Assembly (NCBI GenBank): GCA_945860895.1
Contig: CAMASK010000012.1
Span: 1-51,108, forward strand
Source: Bacteriovorax stolpii
GTDB taxonomy: Bacteria; Bdellovibrionota; Bacteriovoracia; Bacteriovoracales; Bacteriovoracaceae
DNA length: 51,108 nt
Direction of reading: 5' to 3'
Part shown: piece by piece, positions 1 to 9,400 of the stretch
Position numbering within the stretch: position 1 is the first letter of the stretch
Layout: every line of letters starts with the position of its first letter
Translations under genes and position numbers: made by a program
The notes under the pieces: generated by a model
Databases searched by the model: none
What the model was told of the DNA's origin: nothing
The model's input: only the letters and a program-made list of their open reading frames with translations

Positions 1-2
1 AG

Positions 3-392
3 ATGAAATATGATTTAAAAAATTTAAATCCGAGAGATCAGGAATTGTTTGGAGATCATGCAGACTTCTCGTTCAACCTTCTGAAAGGCAGAGTTCCACT
101 TTCAAAAAATTATTTAAATATTATTAAGCATCACCATTTTTTAAATGACCGTATGAAAAGTCTATTAGTTAAGGATCAAAAGCTAGAAACTAACTCTGAG
201 ATGATAATGGGATTTGAAAGTACCTTAGTAGCCGTGTTTGATATTATGGTTGCTATGATCAATGACCGCCCCTATCGTAAAGGCTTGAGTCTTTATAAAT
301 CACTTGAAATAATAAAAAAAATGATGGCTGATGATTACCCTCAAGAATTTAGGGCCCTCATTGTGTTCTTAAAGCAGTTTTTCAAAAACTAA
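3..392 (+). CDS. HD-GYP-like domain protein, C-terminal part (5' partial)
   Basis: About 129 residues are visible and the reading frame may continue beyond the left edge, so the ATG at position 3 need not be the true start. The stretch resembles the second half of an HD-GYP domain: a histidine cluster (IIKHHHFLND) where the family has the HHE..DG.GYP motif, followed by a helix with FDIMVAMINDRPYRKGLSL, which matches the family's 'aD.fdAlt.dRpYr..ls' signature. The GYP triplet itself is not present. HD-GYP proteins hydrolyse cyclic di-GMP; degenerate ones may only bind partners. I infer an HD-GYP relative, possibly without activity. No regulatory domain can be seen because the N-terminus is missing. 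Confidence 0.55.
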   Translation: MKYDLKNLNPRDQELFGDHADFSFNLLKGRVPLSKNYLNIIKHHHFLNDRMKSLLVKDQKLETNSEMIMGFESTLVAVFDIMVAMINDRPYRKGLSLYKSLEIIKKMMADDYPQEFRALIVFLKQFFKN

Positions 393-473
393 GCTTTTCA
401 AAGCGTCATGAGATCATTCAAAATCTTATTATAAGACATTTAAAACCGGTCACAGCATTCTAAGGAGGGAATC

Positions 474-692
474 ATGGCGCAGGAACAAAGTCCACTTACT
501 GGTATTATTGAAGAAGACAGAGTTGTTATTGATTTTGGTGAGTTCGAAGGTAAATCCGTTTTAGAGATTGCTGACACTCGTCCTGAGTATTACCAGTTCC
601 TAATCGAACAGAAAGAAAGTGGTAACTTCGCCATTCGTAGAACTAAAGATAAGATCTTTCGCCTTTATATTCATCAGACTCATTTGAATTAA
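474..692 (+). CDS. Small conserved-type protein with an FGxFxGKS motif
   Basis: This 72-residue protein has a very good ribosome binding site (AAGGAGGG, about 6 nt before the ATG). Its core, IDFGEFEGKSVLEIADTRPE followed by YYQFLIEQ, resembles the short 'fG.ykGksl.ei...Yl.wl' module of DUF3820/exodeoxyribonuclease-X-C-terminal-like proteins. The likeness is recognised by eye only and no biochemical role is implied. There is no signal peptide or membrane segment. It is preceded by an 81-nt gap after the HD-GYP-like gene and followed by a long hairpin, so it may be a single-gene unit. Confidence 0.7.
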   Translation: MAQEQSPLTGIIEEDRVVIDFGEFEGKSVLEIADTRPEYYQFLIEQKESGNFAIRRTKDKIFRLYIHQTHLN

Positions 693-700
693 GTTATTCT

Positions 701-734
701 TTTTTTCCTCCATGCTTTTGTATGGAGGAAAAAA
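701..734 (+). repeat. Perfect 13-bp inverted repeat (T6-CCTCCAT / ATGGAGG-A6)
   Basis: The arms 701-713 and 722-734 are exact reverse complements and enclose an 8-nt loop. In RNA this gives a strong hairpin just after the small gene ending at 692. The order is T-tract, stem, A-tract, the reverse of a standard intrinsic terminator, though the A:U base and GC core could still terminate or protect a 3' end. The 3' arm holds a GGAGG sequence paired with its own anti-sequence. Confidence 0.6.
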
Positions 735-788
735 TAAAAAAAATCTTTTAAATCCTTCCTGAAAAAAAATCCCACCATAGGTAGAGTT

Positions 789-2168
789 ATGCAATTAATA
801 AAAATCAACATCGCTCAAGAAATTATTTCACAAGGCCTGCAAAACGGGGCTGACTTCGTAGAAGTTTTCGTTGAACGTACCCAAACCGAAGGTGTGGTAT
901 TTAAAAATTCACGACCTGAAGATACTCAATCAGGAACAATCTTTGGCATTGGTATCCGACTTATTCACGGTGAGCAGGCGCTCTATGGATATACCAATTC
1001 AACTGAGCGTGAAGAACTATTAAGAATCACTAAACTATTGGGCGCACGTATTGGGAAGCCTGGAAAAGAAACTTCGCTTAATTTTGAAACGCTAAAATAT
1101 CCAAAAATTCCCATCATTAAAGATCTAGAGGTGGATGTTAAACATAAGCTGGCGCATCTAAAAAAGATTGATGACGTATTAAGAAGTGATGCCAGGACAG
1201 CACAAGTGATTTTGAATTTTTCTAAGAAAAAACAAATCATCGAGATTTATAACTCTGAAGGTTTGTTTGCCACGGAAGAAAGGCCTTATATCAGACTCTT
1301 TCATCATTTAGTGATGAAAGATGGCCAGCTGCAATCTGAGGCTTCACACGGTCCGGGAGCAATTGGTGGATGGGATTACATTGAAAAACAACCATTCGAA
1401 GAAGTTTGTCAGACATTATTGAAGCAAGCCTCTACTACTTTATATGCAGCTCCTTGTCCTCCAGGAAAAATGCCAGTGATTATTGATAATGGGTTTGGTG
1501 GCGTCATTTTTCACGAAGCTTGTGGTCATCTTTTAGAAACAACGGCAGTAGAAAAAAAAGCCAGTGCCTTCTGGGATAAAATGGGTGAACAGATTGCTCA
1601 CAGTGCTTTGACCGCTCTAGATGACGGAACTGTACCTGGAGCTTGGGGATCGTTATCTATAGATGACGAAGGTATGCCGACTCAGAAAACGACCCTGATT
1701 GAAAATGGTGTACTGAAGCGTTTTATTTGTGACCGCATGGGTGAGATTAAAACTGGCCATAAGCGAACTGGATCTGGACGTCGCCAGTCTTATAGATTTG
1801 CTCCAGCCTCGCGCATGCGAAATACATATATTGATAAAGGAAATTATGAACTCGATGATTTAATCGCCAGCGTTCCAGATGGTCTGTACGCAAAAAAAAT
1901 GGGCGGAGGATCTGTGGACCCTTCAACCGGCCAGTTCAACTTTGCTGTTCAGGAGGCTTACCTCATCAAGGATGGAAAAATTTCAACACCAGTTCGAGGG
2001 GCCACCTTAATTGGATCAGGCCCAGAGGTTATGGCGAAAATTTCTATGGTGGGTAAGAATCTTTTAATGATGGCCGGAATGTGCGGTTCAGTCAGTGGGA
2101 GTATTCCCACGACAGTGGGACAACCACCAATTAAAGTAGACGAAATTTTGGTAGGAGGTCAGGTATGA
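789..2168 (+). CDS. tldD: TldD family zinc metallopeptidase
   Basis: This 459-residue protein is full length for TldD. The family HExxxH zinc motif is at about residues 242-247 (FHEACGH), after the typical PVIIDNGFGGVIFHEACGH context. A C-terminal MAGMCGSVSG segment supplies the cysteine that acts as the third zinc ligand in E. coli TldD. TldD works with TldE/PmbA as a heterodimer that degrades unfolded peptides and, in some bacteria, matures microcin B17 or removes antitoxins. The partner gene follows with a 4-nt ATGA overlap, so the two are translationally coupled. No peptide-modification genes are nearby, so a general proteolytic role is more likely. Confidence 0.93.
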   Translation: MQLIKINIAQEIISQGLQNGADFVEVFVERTQTEGVVFKNSRPEDTQSGTIFGIGIRLIHGEQALYGYTNSTEREELLRITKLLGARIGKPGKETSLNFETLKYPKIPIIKDLEVDVKHKLAHLKKIDDVLRSDARTAQVILNFSKKKQIIEIYNSEGLFATEERPYIRLFHHLVMKDGQLQSEASHGPGAIGGWDYIEKQPFEEVCQTLLKQASTTLYAAPCPPGKMPVIIDNGFGGVIFHEACGHLLETTAVEKKASAFWDKMGEQIAHSALTALDDGTVPGAWGSLSIDDEGMPTQKTTLIENGVLKRFICDRMGEIKTGHKRTGSGRRQSYRFAPASRMRNTYIDKGNYELDDLIASVPDGLYAKKMGGGSVDPSTGQFNFAVQEAYLIKDGKISTPVRGATLIGSGPEVMAKISMVGKNLLMMAGMCGSVSGSIPTTVGQPPIKVDEILVGGQV

Positions 2169-3478
2169 AAAACATCATGGAAAAAGTCATCAATCAGGTG
2201 ACTGATCAGAAGGCTCAATCAGATCTTTTACTATGCAAGTCGAAATCATTAAAGATGAGCTCACAAAATGGGGACATTTCTGAATATAAAGTAGCAAGTA
2301 CTCAGATCCTTGGAATCAGAGTCATTAAAGATGATAAAATTGGCCTGTCCTATACTGAAACCTTTGATGAAGAATCATTGAAGTTTATGGTCAAACAAGC
2401 ACTTCAAAATGCTGAGATGAGTTCTCCTAATCCGAATGAAAAACTTATGGATCTCAAAGGTTGTCTCTCTGACCGATTATCAATACCCGAAGAAGAAATA
2501 GATATTAAACTTAAAACCGATAGAACGATTGAACTAGAATCACGAGTGAAGCAAGGCGATCAACGAGTCGTTGCGGTTCCTTACAATGGCTATTCGGAAA
2601 ATGAATATGAATCCATATATTTGAGTTCAAAGGGCCGTGAAGCAAATTATTTTGATAAAAGCTATAACATCGCCACCTCTGCACTTATGGATCAGAATGG
2701 TAAAAAATCAAATTTTGATGATTACAGTATTGCCCATACATTTTTGGAACTAGAATGGGACAAAGTGGCAGAGACAGCACTTTTTCATGCAAGAAATATT
2801 CTGGAAGAAAAGCCTCTCCCAACTGCCAAGTATTCTGTGATGTTTCATCATGATTGTTTAAAAAGTTTAATGAGCTGCTTCTCCCATTTTTATTCAGCTA
2901 AAAGTGCCATCGATAAAATGAATCCATGGGGAACAAAAGTGGGTCAAGAAGTCGCTTCTAGAGATTTAACAATTATAGATCATCCTCTCTTTGAGCGCTC
3001 ATTTAGAACCTCTGTTTTTGATAGTGAAGGCGTTGAGAGAAAATCACTAACATTAATTGAGAGAGGTGTTCTCAAATCGCTCTATCATAACTCAGTCACT
3101 GCCAGGACCTTGAACACAACAACTACGGGACACGCAGTTCAAAATCCTGGGGGTGCCTTGGGCATTGGTGGAACGGATCTCATTATTACCGGACAAAATG
3201 TTAAGCCACTTCCTTCTAAATATTTAGAAGTAATCCAGATGGATGGACTCTATTCTGGAGCCAATCGCGTGAATGGAAATTTCTCGGTAGCAGTTAAAGG
3301 TTATGTCTGGGATAAAGGTGAAAGGTCCATGACTTTTGGGAATATCACTCTGTCTGGGAATATTATGAATATGTTAAAGAATGTTGATGTGGTGGGTGAA
3401 ATACTGGTAGCTTCTACTGATAATTCATTTTTTTCAGTACCATTGATATTTCCTGAATTATCAATTGGTGGGACATAA
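2165..3478 (+). CDS. pmbA: TldE/PmbA family protein
   Basis: This 437-residue partner of TldD starts at the ATG inside the tldD stop (ATGA overlap), with a GGAGG site about 8 nt upstream. It has the TldD/PmbA fold throughout but no HExxxH motif, as expected for the non-catalytic subunit. C-terminal features such as GLYSGANRVNGNFSVAVKGY are typical of PmbA. It should form the heterodimer with TldD in the cytoplasm. The gene is followed by a weak hairpin and then the unrelated lysyl-hydroxylase-like gene. Confidence 0.92.
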   Translation: MKNIMEKVINQVTDQKAQSDLLLCKSKSLKMSSQNGDISEYKVASTQILGIRVIKDDKIGLSYTETFDEESLKFMVKQALQNAEMSSPNPNEKLMDLKGCLSDRLSIPEEEIDIKLKTDRTIELESRVKQGDQRVVAVPYNGYSENEYESIYLSSKGREANYFDKSYNIATSALMDQNGKKSNFDDYSIAHTFLELEWDKVAETALFHARNILEEKPLPTAKYSVMFHHDCLKSLMSCFSHFYSAKSAIDKMNPWGTKVGQEVASRDLTIIDHPLFERSFRTSVFDSEGVERKSLTLIERGVLKSLYHNSVTARTLNTTTTGHAVQNPGGALGIGGTDLIITGQNVKPLPSKYLEVIQMDGLYSGANRVNGNFSVAVKGYVWDKGERSMTFGNITLSGNIMNMLKNVDVVGEILVASTDNSFFSVPLIFPELSIGGT

Positions 3479-3484
3479 AGGGTT

Positions 3485-3508
3485 AATGTCAGAATAATTT
3501 CAGACATT
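3485..3508 (+). terminator. Weak hairpin after pmbA
   Basis: AATGTC-A-GAA / TTC-A-GACATT forms a stem with one A.A mismatch 7 nt after the pmbA stop. A run of eight T lies about 20 nt farther on. The stem is AT-rich, so termination is uncertain. Confidence 0.35.
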
Positions 3509-3609
3509 TAACTATATTGCTCAATATATTTTTTTTACATTTATCCTATTTTTCTTAAATTTTAGCGCTTTTTTTCCGTTAAGGACTAAAAGCTCTAGTT
3601 GAGGAACTT

Positions 3610-4869
3610 ATGAAGAAAATAGACCTGTATTTTTTTATCTACAACAATAAATCAGATCGATGTATGGAATTTCTTGAAAATCTCGACTATCCGAAAGATT
3701 TATTGAATGTAACTATTTTCAGCGACCGAGTTATTAACCATCCTTATGCCCATCACGTCACTAATGAAAAACAAGCCTACAATTATATCCACATGAATTC
3801 GCAAGGTGACTATATTTGGACCATCTATGCTGACTACGTCATCAATATGAAGTCCATTCTAAAAGACTGTCTACAGGAAAACCGCCCAATCATAGCGGGA
3901 TTGATGATCAAGCCGAAATCAATATTTTCAAACTTCTGGGGAGCTCTCTCCCCTACTGGATGGTATGCACGCTCTGAAGACTATCTGGACATTTTTGAGA
4001 TGAAAAAAAAGGGCAGCTTCAGAGTCCCCTACATCTGTGGGAACATGTTATTTAAAAGCGAAGTTTTTAAGAGAAATACCAATCTGACTAAAGAACATGA
4101 TGATTGGGATATCGATATGAATATTTGTTATAATTTGCGAATGAACGGTGAAGCACTTTTTCTTTTAAACAATGAAGTTTACGGATTCATCGAGAAGACT
4201 GATGTCACTTCCGGCTTCAACATTCTTGCACCATGGACTGAAGAAACTTATCTCCATAAAGACTTTTGTGATTTTCTAAAACAATATAAAGCCGATCGCG
4301 AAAATATTAAAACCGATATTTTTAAACAGATCGGTCCCGACATCTGGCAAATTCCATTTTTTGTGCCTGAATTTTGTGATTATTTAGTCGAATTGGCAGA
4401 AAAGAAAAATGAATGGTCTGGCGGTACTTACTCAAAACCCAATGAAATTGATAAACGTATTGGTACTGTGGAAAATTATCCGACTCAGGATATTCACCTC
4501 ACTCAATTGAATCTCGGACGTTGGTGGTTGAATGTAGTAGTAAAACAATACTTTAAGGCCATGTTGTATCATCTTTATAAATATCATACGAAGGGCTACA
4601 ACATTTCGTTTATTGTTAAATACAGCGAGAAAGGCCAGACCAGACTATCACCCCATCATGATGCCTCTGCTTATACGACTAACATTGCACTTAATACTTG
4701 GAACGTCGATTACACAGGTGGAGGATGCAATTTTGTTCATAAGAATGTGCAGTGTATTGGAAATCCAAAAGGGTTTCTGACAATGCATCCCGGACGAATT
4801 ACACATTATCATGAGGCACTCCCCATCGATAGTGGTAAGAGATACATCTTAGTATCGTTTAACGACTAA
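3610..4869 (+). CDS. Procollagen lysyl hydroxylase (PLOD)-like protein: accessory domain plus 2OG-Fe(II) dioxygenase domain
   Basis: This 419-residue protein resembles animal PLOD1-3 along its whole length, minus their N-terminal glycosyltransferase domain. Residues 1-215 match the glycosyltransferase-like accessory domain, with FLENLDYPKD near residue 21 and the hallmark SNFWGALSPTGWYARSEDYL at 107-126. Residues 245-419 match the lysyl hydroxylase domain: ENYPTQDIHL at 288-297, PHHDAS with Fe ligands H349 and D351, GGGC at 370-373, HPGRITHYHE with third ligand H399, and R411 for 2-oxoglutarate (SGKRYILVSF). All catalytic residues of LH3 appear to be present. A GAGGAAC site precedes the ATG. 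It has no signal peptide, so it should act in the cytoplasm. I infer protein or peptidyl-lysine hydroxylation. The substrate is unknown, as no Gly-X-Y collagen gene lies in the window. Acquisition from a eukaryote or virus is possible. Confidence 0.88.
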   Translation: MKKIDLYFFIYNNKSDRCMEFLENLDYPKDLLNVTIFSDRVINHPYAHHVTNEKQAYNYIHMNSQGDYIWTIYADYVINMKSILKDCLQENRPIIAGLMIKPKSIFSNFWGALSPTGWYARSEDYLDIFEMKKKGSFRVPYICGNMLFKSEVFKRNTNLTKEHDDWDIDMNICYNLRMNGEALFLLNNEVYGFIEKTDVTSGFNILAPWTEETYLHKDFCDFLKQYKADRENIKTDIFKQIGPDIWQIPFFVPEFCDYLVELAEKKNEWSGGTYSKPNEIDKRIGTVENYPTQDIHLTQLNLGRWWLNVVVKQYFKAMLYHLYKYHTKGYNISFIVKYSEKGQTRLSPHHDASAYTTNIALNTWNVDYTGGGCNFVHKNVQCIGNPKGFLTMHPGRITHYHEALPIDSGKRYILVSFND

Positions 4870-4885
4870 AAAGGCAGGGATAACG

Positions 4886-5131
4886 ATGGAAGATGAATCA
4901 ATCAACATTGAAAAATTAAAATCAATCTTCGGACTTGCAACGGGTGAAAGAACAATTGAAGTGACCGAAGGTGAATACAAAAAGATCCTGGATGAAGCAA
5001 CAAAGAAGAAACTAAAAGTGATAAAAGAATCTGATAGCTTTTCATTACTTTTGGGTGAGCTCACCATAAAGATAACCTGTGACTACGATGATGAGGATGA
5101 ATTCGACGAAGATGAAGATGACTTAGATTAA
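4886..5131 (+). CDS. Small acidic hypothetical protein
   Basis: This is an 81-residue protein of unknown function. It has a helical Lys/Glu-rich middle and a highly acidic tail (about 15 Asp/Glu in the last 20 residues). It starts 16 nt after the lysyl-hydroxylase-like gene with a GGCAGGGATAACG leader, so the two probably share a transcript. Its stop overlaps the end of the convergent Nudix/MBL gene by 9 nt. Low-complexity acidic tails are common in small regulatory or histone-like-binding proteins, but nothing here supports a specific role. Confidence 0.6.
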   Translation: MEDESINIEKLKSIFGLATGERTIEVTEGEYKKILDEATKKKLKVIKESDSFSLLLGELTIKITCDYDDEDEFDEDEDDLD

Positions 5132-6466
5132 TTTATCCGTTTTCAACTTTTCTAAATGTTTTTGGATATTCTTTCTGGCATAAGGCCAAAGTCTTTGATC
5201 AACCTGGGAATAAATCTTTTCCAGCATTTGTTCTTCTGACAAACCTTCCTGATGCAGCTTTAGTATTTGTATTTCCCGCATGCGTCTATGTTCTAAAGTG
5301 CTCTGAAGAATATTCACTCCTCCCAGGCCTATGCCGTGAGATGGAAAAAGTACCCGTGGATTAAGTGAGATGACTTTTTGAAGGGTATCAAAGTACTTCG
5401 CCATATCTCCTTCATCATCACCAATCACAACCGTACCAACACCCTGAAAAAGATCTCCCGCAATAAACCAGCTCATATCTTCTGATGCCAGAGCAATCTG
5501 ACCTTCATCATGACCAGGGATAGAATAGACGATAACATTTCGTCCTAACCATTTAGTAACGACATCCCCTTCTTTTAACAAATGAACTTCTACATTTTCA
5601 AAATAACCAGGAATTTTAGCGCTAAGACGAGTATGAGTATCACGACTCATTTGCATGGGAACATTAAATTCTTTGGCCAATTTTACAGAATGTTCATGGT
5701 GATCAGGATGATGATGCGTGAGGAGAACTTTATCCAGGCCAAAAAGTTTTATGGTATTCACTAATTTTCGGTATTCTTCAGCATCTTTAGGAGATGGGTC
5801 CAGTATAATTTTCGGTCCATTGTCCCCGATTAGAAAGGCATTGGTACGAGTGGCCGGAGGAAGAGTATTTGAAAGAGGCATGAGCTGTCGAATTGATTTA
5901 AGGGATTCAATCATCGGCACATGATTATCTTTATCATAATCAAAATTTAGATTCTCAATTGATCTTACGTCCGGATTTTGGCCCAGAGTTTCGATGACTT
6001 TAATCACCGGAGGAACGGCCAGAATATGCCCATCATGATATTGCTTTAAAAGATCATAGGAACTTATCCACTTGGCAATTTTGGCTTCGTTTCGATCAAT
6101 GATAAATTCACATTTCTCTTTTAGTTGAAACCGATAAAAATGAGTCGCAAATCGAAAAGGATTAAAGTCCGGAGTTACTGCCAGCCCCAGATAATCAATT
6201 CGTTCAACATTGCCGCGAAGAATTTCCAAAGAGAGATCAACTCCGAGTTCTTCTTTTCCTTCACGAAAGGCTGCACCTAGTAATCTCGCCTCTATCCCTT
6301 GAGTGATTGGGTGCTGAAGAGAGAGCTGATCGTCACTAACTTCAACTTTTCCGCCAGGAAAAGCCCAGTAACCTGGAAATGCCTTGAGAAAGTTTTGGCG
6401 CTGAATAGCGAAGATCTCATTTTGGCAAGTTATCACGATGGAAACAGCATCGATGATCTTACTCAT
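5123..6466 (-). CDS. Nudix hydrolase / metallo-beta-lactamase fold fusion protein
   Basis: This 447-residue protein has two enzyme domains. Residues 1-170 form a Nudix domain with a split box: G39 then, after an insertion of about 15 residues, R68-E69-G70-K71-E72-E73-L74-G75. That layout and the RFATHFYRF segment resemble the NUDT19/RP2 subgroup, which hydrolyses CoA-type diphosphates. Residues 200-447 form an MBL domain with HHHPDHH at 251-257 (HxHxDH), PGHDEG, AGDLF and FPSHG, a complete di-metal set like LACTB2, followed by a helical C-terminal tail. Its ATG overlaps the stop of the upstream 2-oxoacid oxidoreductase gene (ATGA), so they form an operon. I infer a role in CoA-thioester or nucleotide housekeeping for that pathway; the substrate is not known. 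Confidence 0.85.
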   Translation of the reverse strand: MSKIIDAVSIVITCQNEIFAIQRQNFLKAFPGYWAFPGGKVEVSDDQLSLQHPITQGIEARLLGAAFREGKEELGVDLSLEILRGNVERIDYLGLAVTPDFNPFRFATHFYRFQLKEKCEFIIDRNEAKIAKWISSYDLLKQYHDGHILAVPPVIKVIETLGQNPDVRSIENLNFDYDKDNHVPMIESLKSIRQLMPLSNTLPPATRTNAFLIGDNGPKIILDPSPKDAEEYRKLVNTIKLFGLDKVLLTHHHPDHHEHSVKLAKEFNVPMQMSRDTHTRLSAKIPGYFENVEVHLLKEGDVVTKWLGRNVIVYSIPGHDEGQIALASEDMSWFIAGDLFQGVGTVVIGDDEGDMAKYFDTLQKVISLNPRVLFPSHGIGLGGVNILQSTLEHRRMREIQILKLHQEGLSEEQMLEKIYSQVDQRLWPYARKNIQKHLEKLKTDKLI

Positions 6467-9400
6467 ATCTTGCCTTCAAGATATTTTGCAGCGGATTTAT
6501 AACGATATTGTCGGTAACCTTTTACGGAGTCTAATTTTTTTAGTTCAATCAGGGTTAAAGCAGAGAACAGTTTTTTTCTGATTTCAAAAGATATTTTGCG
6601 CTCTTCCTTATGCCATTCAGGCATGAGTTTTCTTAGAATACGCAAATGCCTCATGATTTTAAGCATCCAGGGTCTTGGAGAGAAATCAAATTCAATCTTT
6701 TTGCCCATAAGTTCAAAAGCTGGTCGATTGATGTGGATGACTTTATAGGAAGAACCCATCTCTTTATATTTCGTTTCATCCAGCTTTAGTTTAATTGGTG
6801 AAATCATGAGATGAGAAACAAACACTTCGTCTTTAATCCAGAAAGTTTTGGCCAAGGTCCTAAGGGCGATGGCGAGAGCTTCTTGTTGATAAAATTTCTT
6901 CAGATCAATCGCAGCCTGATAAAAAGCAGGAAGACTTATTCCCTGATCAAAAACAATCAAGTCATGAACATATTGAGCTAAATGGCTTCGAGGAATGTCA
7001 GGAAATTGTTCAGCCATGAGTTTCGTGTAACTCGTATGAGTATCTTTGAATCGTTGGTTTGACTGCCAAGGGAAAGCGGCCATGCCAGCACTTTCGTTTA
7101 TGAGAGCAAGTTCTTCGGCATAATCATGAAAAGAAGCAACCTGAGTTTGGTTTTGCTCTTGTAAGTACCAATCTCTCCCCATCATGAAAGCTTCTAAATT
7201 AGGAGACAATTCAGACTTCGGTACTGCTGCTTTCAATGCATTGATTAAATCTTCTAAGGAGAAAGGAAGCTTCCCCGCTTGAAAAGCAATTCCTAGCACC
7301 ATAGTTGATGAATATACAGGGCGCTGAAAGCGCTCAAAACACATTTTCTTCATTGGTGCCATAATCAAGCGCGATCCAAGTTTTTCTTTTAGTTCTTTCT
7401 GAATCGCTTCAGGCGTAACCACTTCATGATCAATTCCACGATCTAAGAGAATAGATAAAGGCACTTGATATTCTGAATCTACAATTAAGATTCCATTGGC
7501 AGATAAAAATTCAATGGCCCGAGATCCTTCTAATAAGTCCGGAGAAAGAACCATATCAGCTGAAGCAAGTGGAACTACCTGTCCCTGTGATTTACCTTTT
7601 TGATAAATACTTAAATGACTTGTAACTGAACCATTTCTTTGGGCCAAGCCTTTTTGATCGACAAATTTAAAATCGAGATCCTCTCTCCCACCCATTTCAG
7701 AAGCGGCTTCTGCAATAACCCGTGAGATAGTTGTCACACCAGAGCCACCTACGCCGATAACAATGGCCCTAAAATCTTTACCTTCAGCAATCGTCTGAAG
7801 ATTTTTTTGTGAAACTGGAAGTGGAAGATTCCACTCTTTATTAGACTGGATCTCCTTACGATATTTTGTAGGATGGTAATCAGCCACTTGAACCAATTCA
7901 AAACTTGGGCAAGCCTTAATCTTGGTGCAATAAGAATCGGATACGCAAATTTGCGGATCAATCATGACTTTTGTGCCGTAAGCATCGTTAGTTTGTGAAA
8001 GTCCCGGACATCCGGTCATGTCCACACAGGCACGGCAATCTTCACAGGCAAGAGTGTTGATTTGATAAAACTCTCGTAATTTTTCGGTCTGCCCACTTGA
8101 GAATAGCTTTCGATCATCGCGTTTTTTTCGACCATGAAAAGTTAGTCCACATTCTTTGTTGGACACAACCACTTTGACACCTGGACGCTGAATCATCTCA
8201 AGTAAAAGATTCTTATAGAAATATCGATCACTCGGATTTACTTCAATGGCTTCTGATACCTGCAGTGATTTTGCAACATCCAGCATATTTTGACGAGGAC
8301 GTATCGTACCTTCAACCGAAACACCTGTTCTCGGAGTTACCTGATGCCCAGTCATGGCCGTATTATCGTTATCTAAAAGAACGTAGGTAATGTTGTGGTT
8401 CATTTGGACGGAATTTGAAATCGATACCATGCCAGAATGGAAGAAAGTTGAATCTCCCATTAATACCACTGAAGGATTGGTAGTAAATAAATCCGTCCCG
8501 GCCCCCAATGACCCACCCTGACCCATTGCCGAGAGATCGTGCATTTCCTTGAAGGGCTCAAGAAAGGACAATGAATAACAACCGACATCCCCATGGGAAA
8601 TTAATTGCACATCTTTATCGGCAAGATTCGAACGAATCTCTTTCATGATACTGAGAGTCTCCCGGTGCGGACACCCCGGACAAAAAGTCGGAAGACGTCG
8701 TGGCAATAAGAGATCCATCTTTTGAGATACTGGCAGAGAATTAAAACAAACCTCTCCGTTTTTTTTCCAGTTCAAAAGATCCATGGCATTGTTTAAATTC
8801 TTATAAATAATTTCGTAGTTCAAACCACCATGGGCCGGAAAACCTTCCATAAAACCATGATCAGTTTTAAATTCTTTTCCAAAAACCGGAACGCTTAAAG
8901 AAAACTTGTTCAGTACTTCTTTTATTTCACTTTCAAGGAATCCACGTTTTTCCTCAACCACAATAAGATTTTTAATAGATTTCAAAAATGGCAGAAGTCT
9001 GGCTTCGTTGAATGGATAGGTGGTGGCGGCTTTATAGAGCTTCACTTCATTAATCAGATCCGACTCTTCCAGAACTTGCTTTAGTGTTTCAAAAACTGCT
9101 CCGGTTGAAATAATTCCTAACTCAGAAGTTTCCTTCCCGAAAATCTCATCTAAATTTAATTCAGCTAAAATGTTTTTGATCTTAGGAAAACGATTAAGAA
9201 TCATTTCTTTATCGGCCAGAAGTGAATTAGGTGGCACCATTACGTGTTTTGAAAGATTGAATTCACTCGGATCAAGAGTGACGAGTTCATTACTTAAAAC
9301 TTTCTCTTCCCCCATTTCAACTCGTCCACCACCTTCGGCCATGAATGTAGTTAGGAGAACGCCGGTATAAACTGAACTTTTTTGAGAGAGCTCCAAGGCC

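Noticed and set aside
983-1240. Minus-strand frame of 85 codons inside tldD
   Set aside because: It lies fully within a well-conserved gene, has no ribosome site and no recognisable product. The same applies to the other antisense frames in pyrB-carB, sucCD, the protease and the oxidoreductase.
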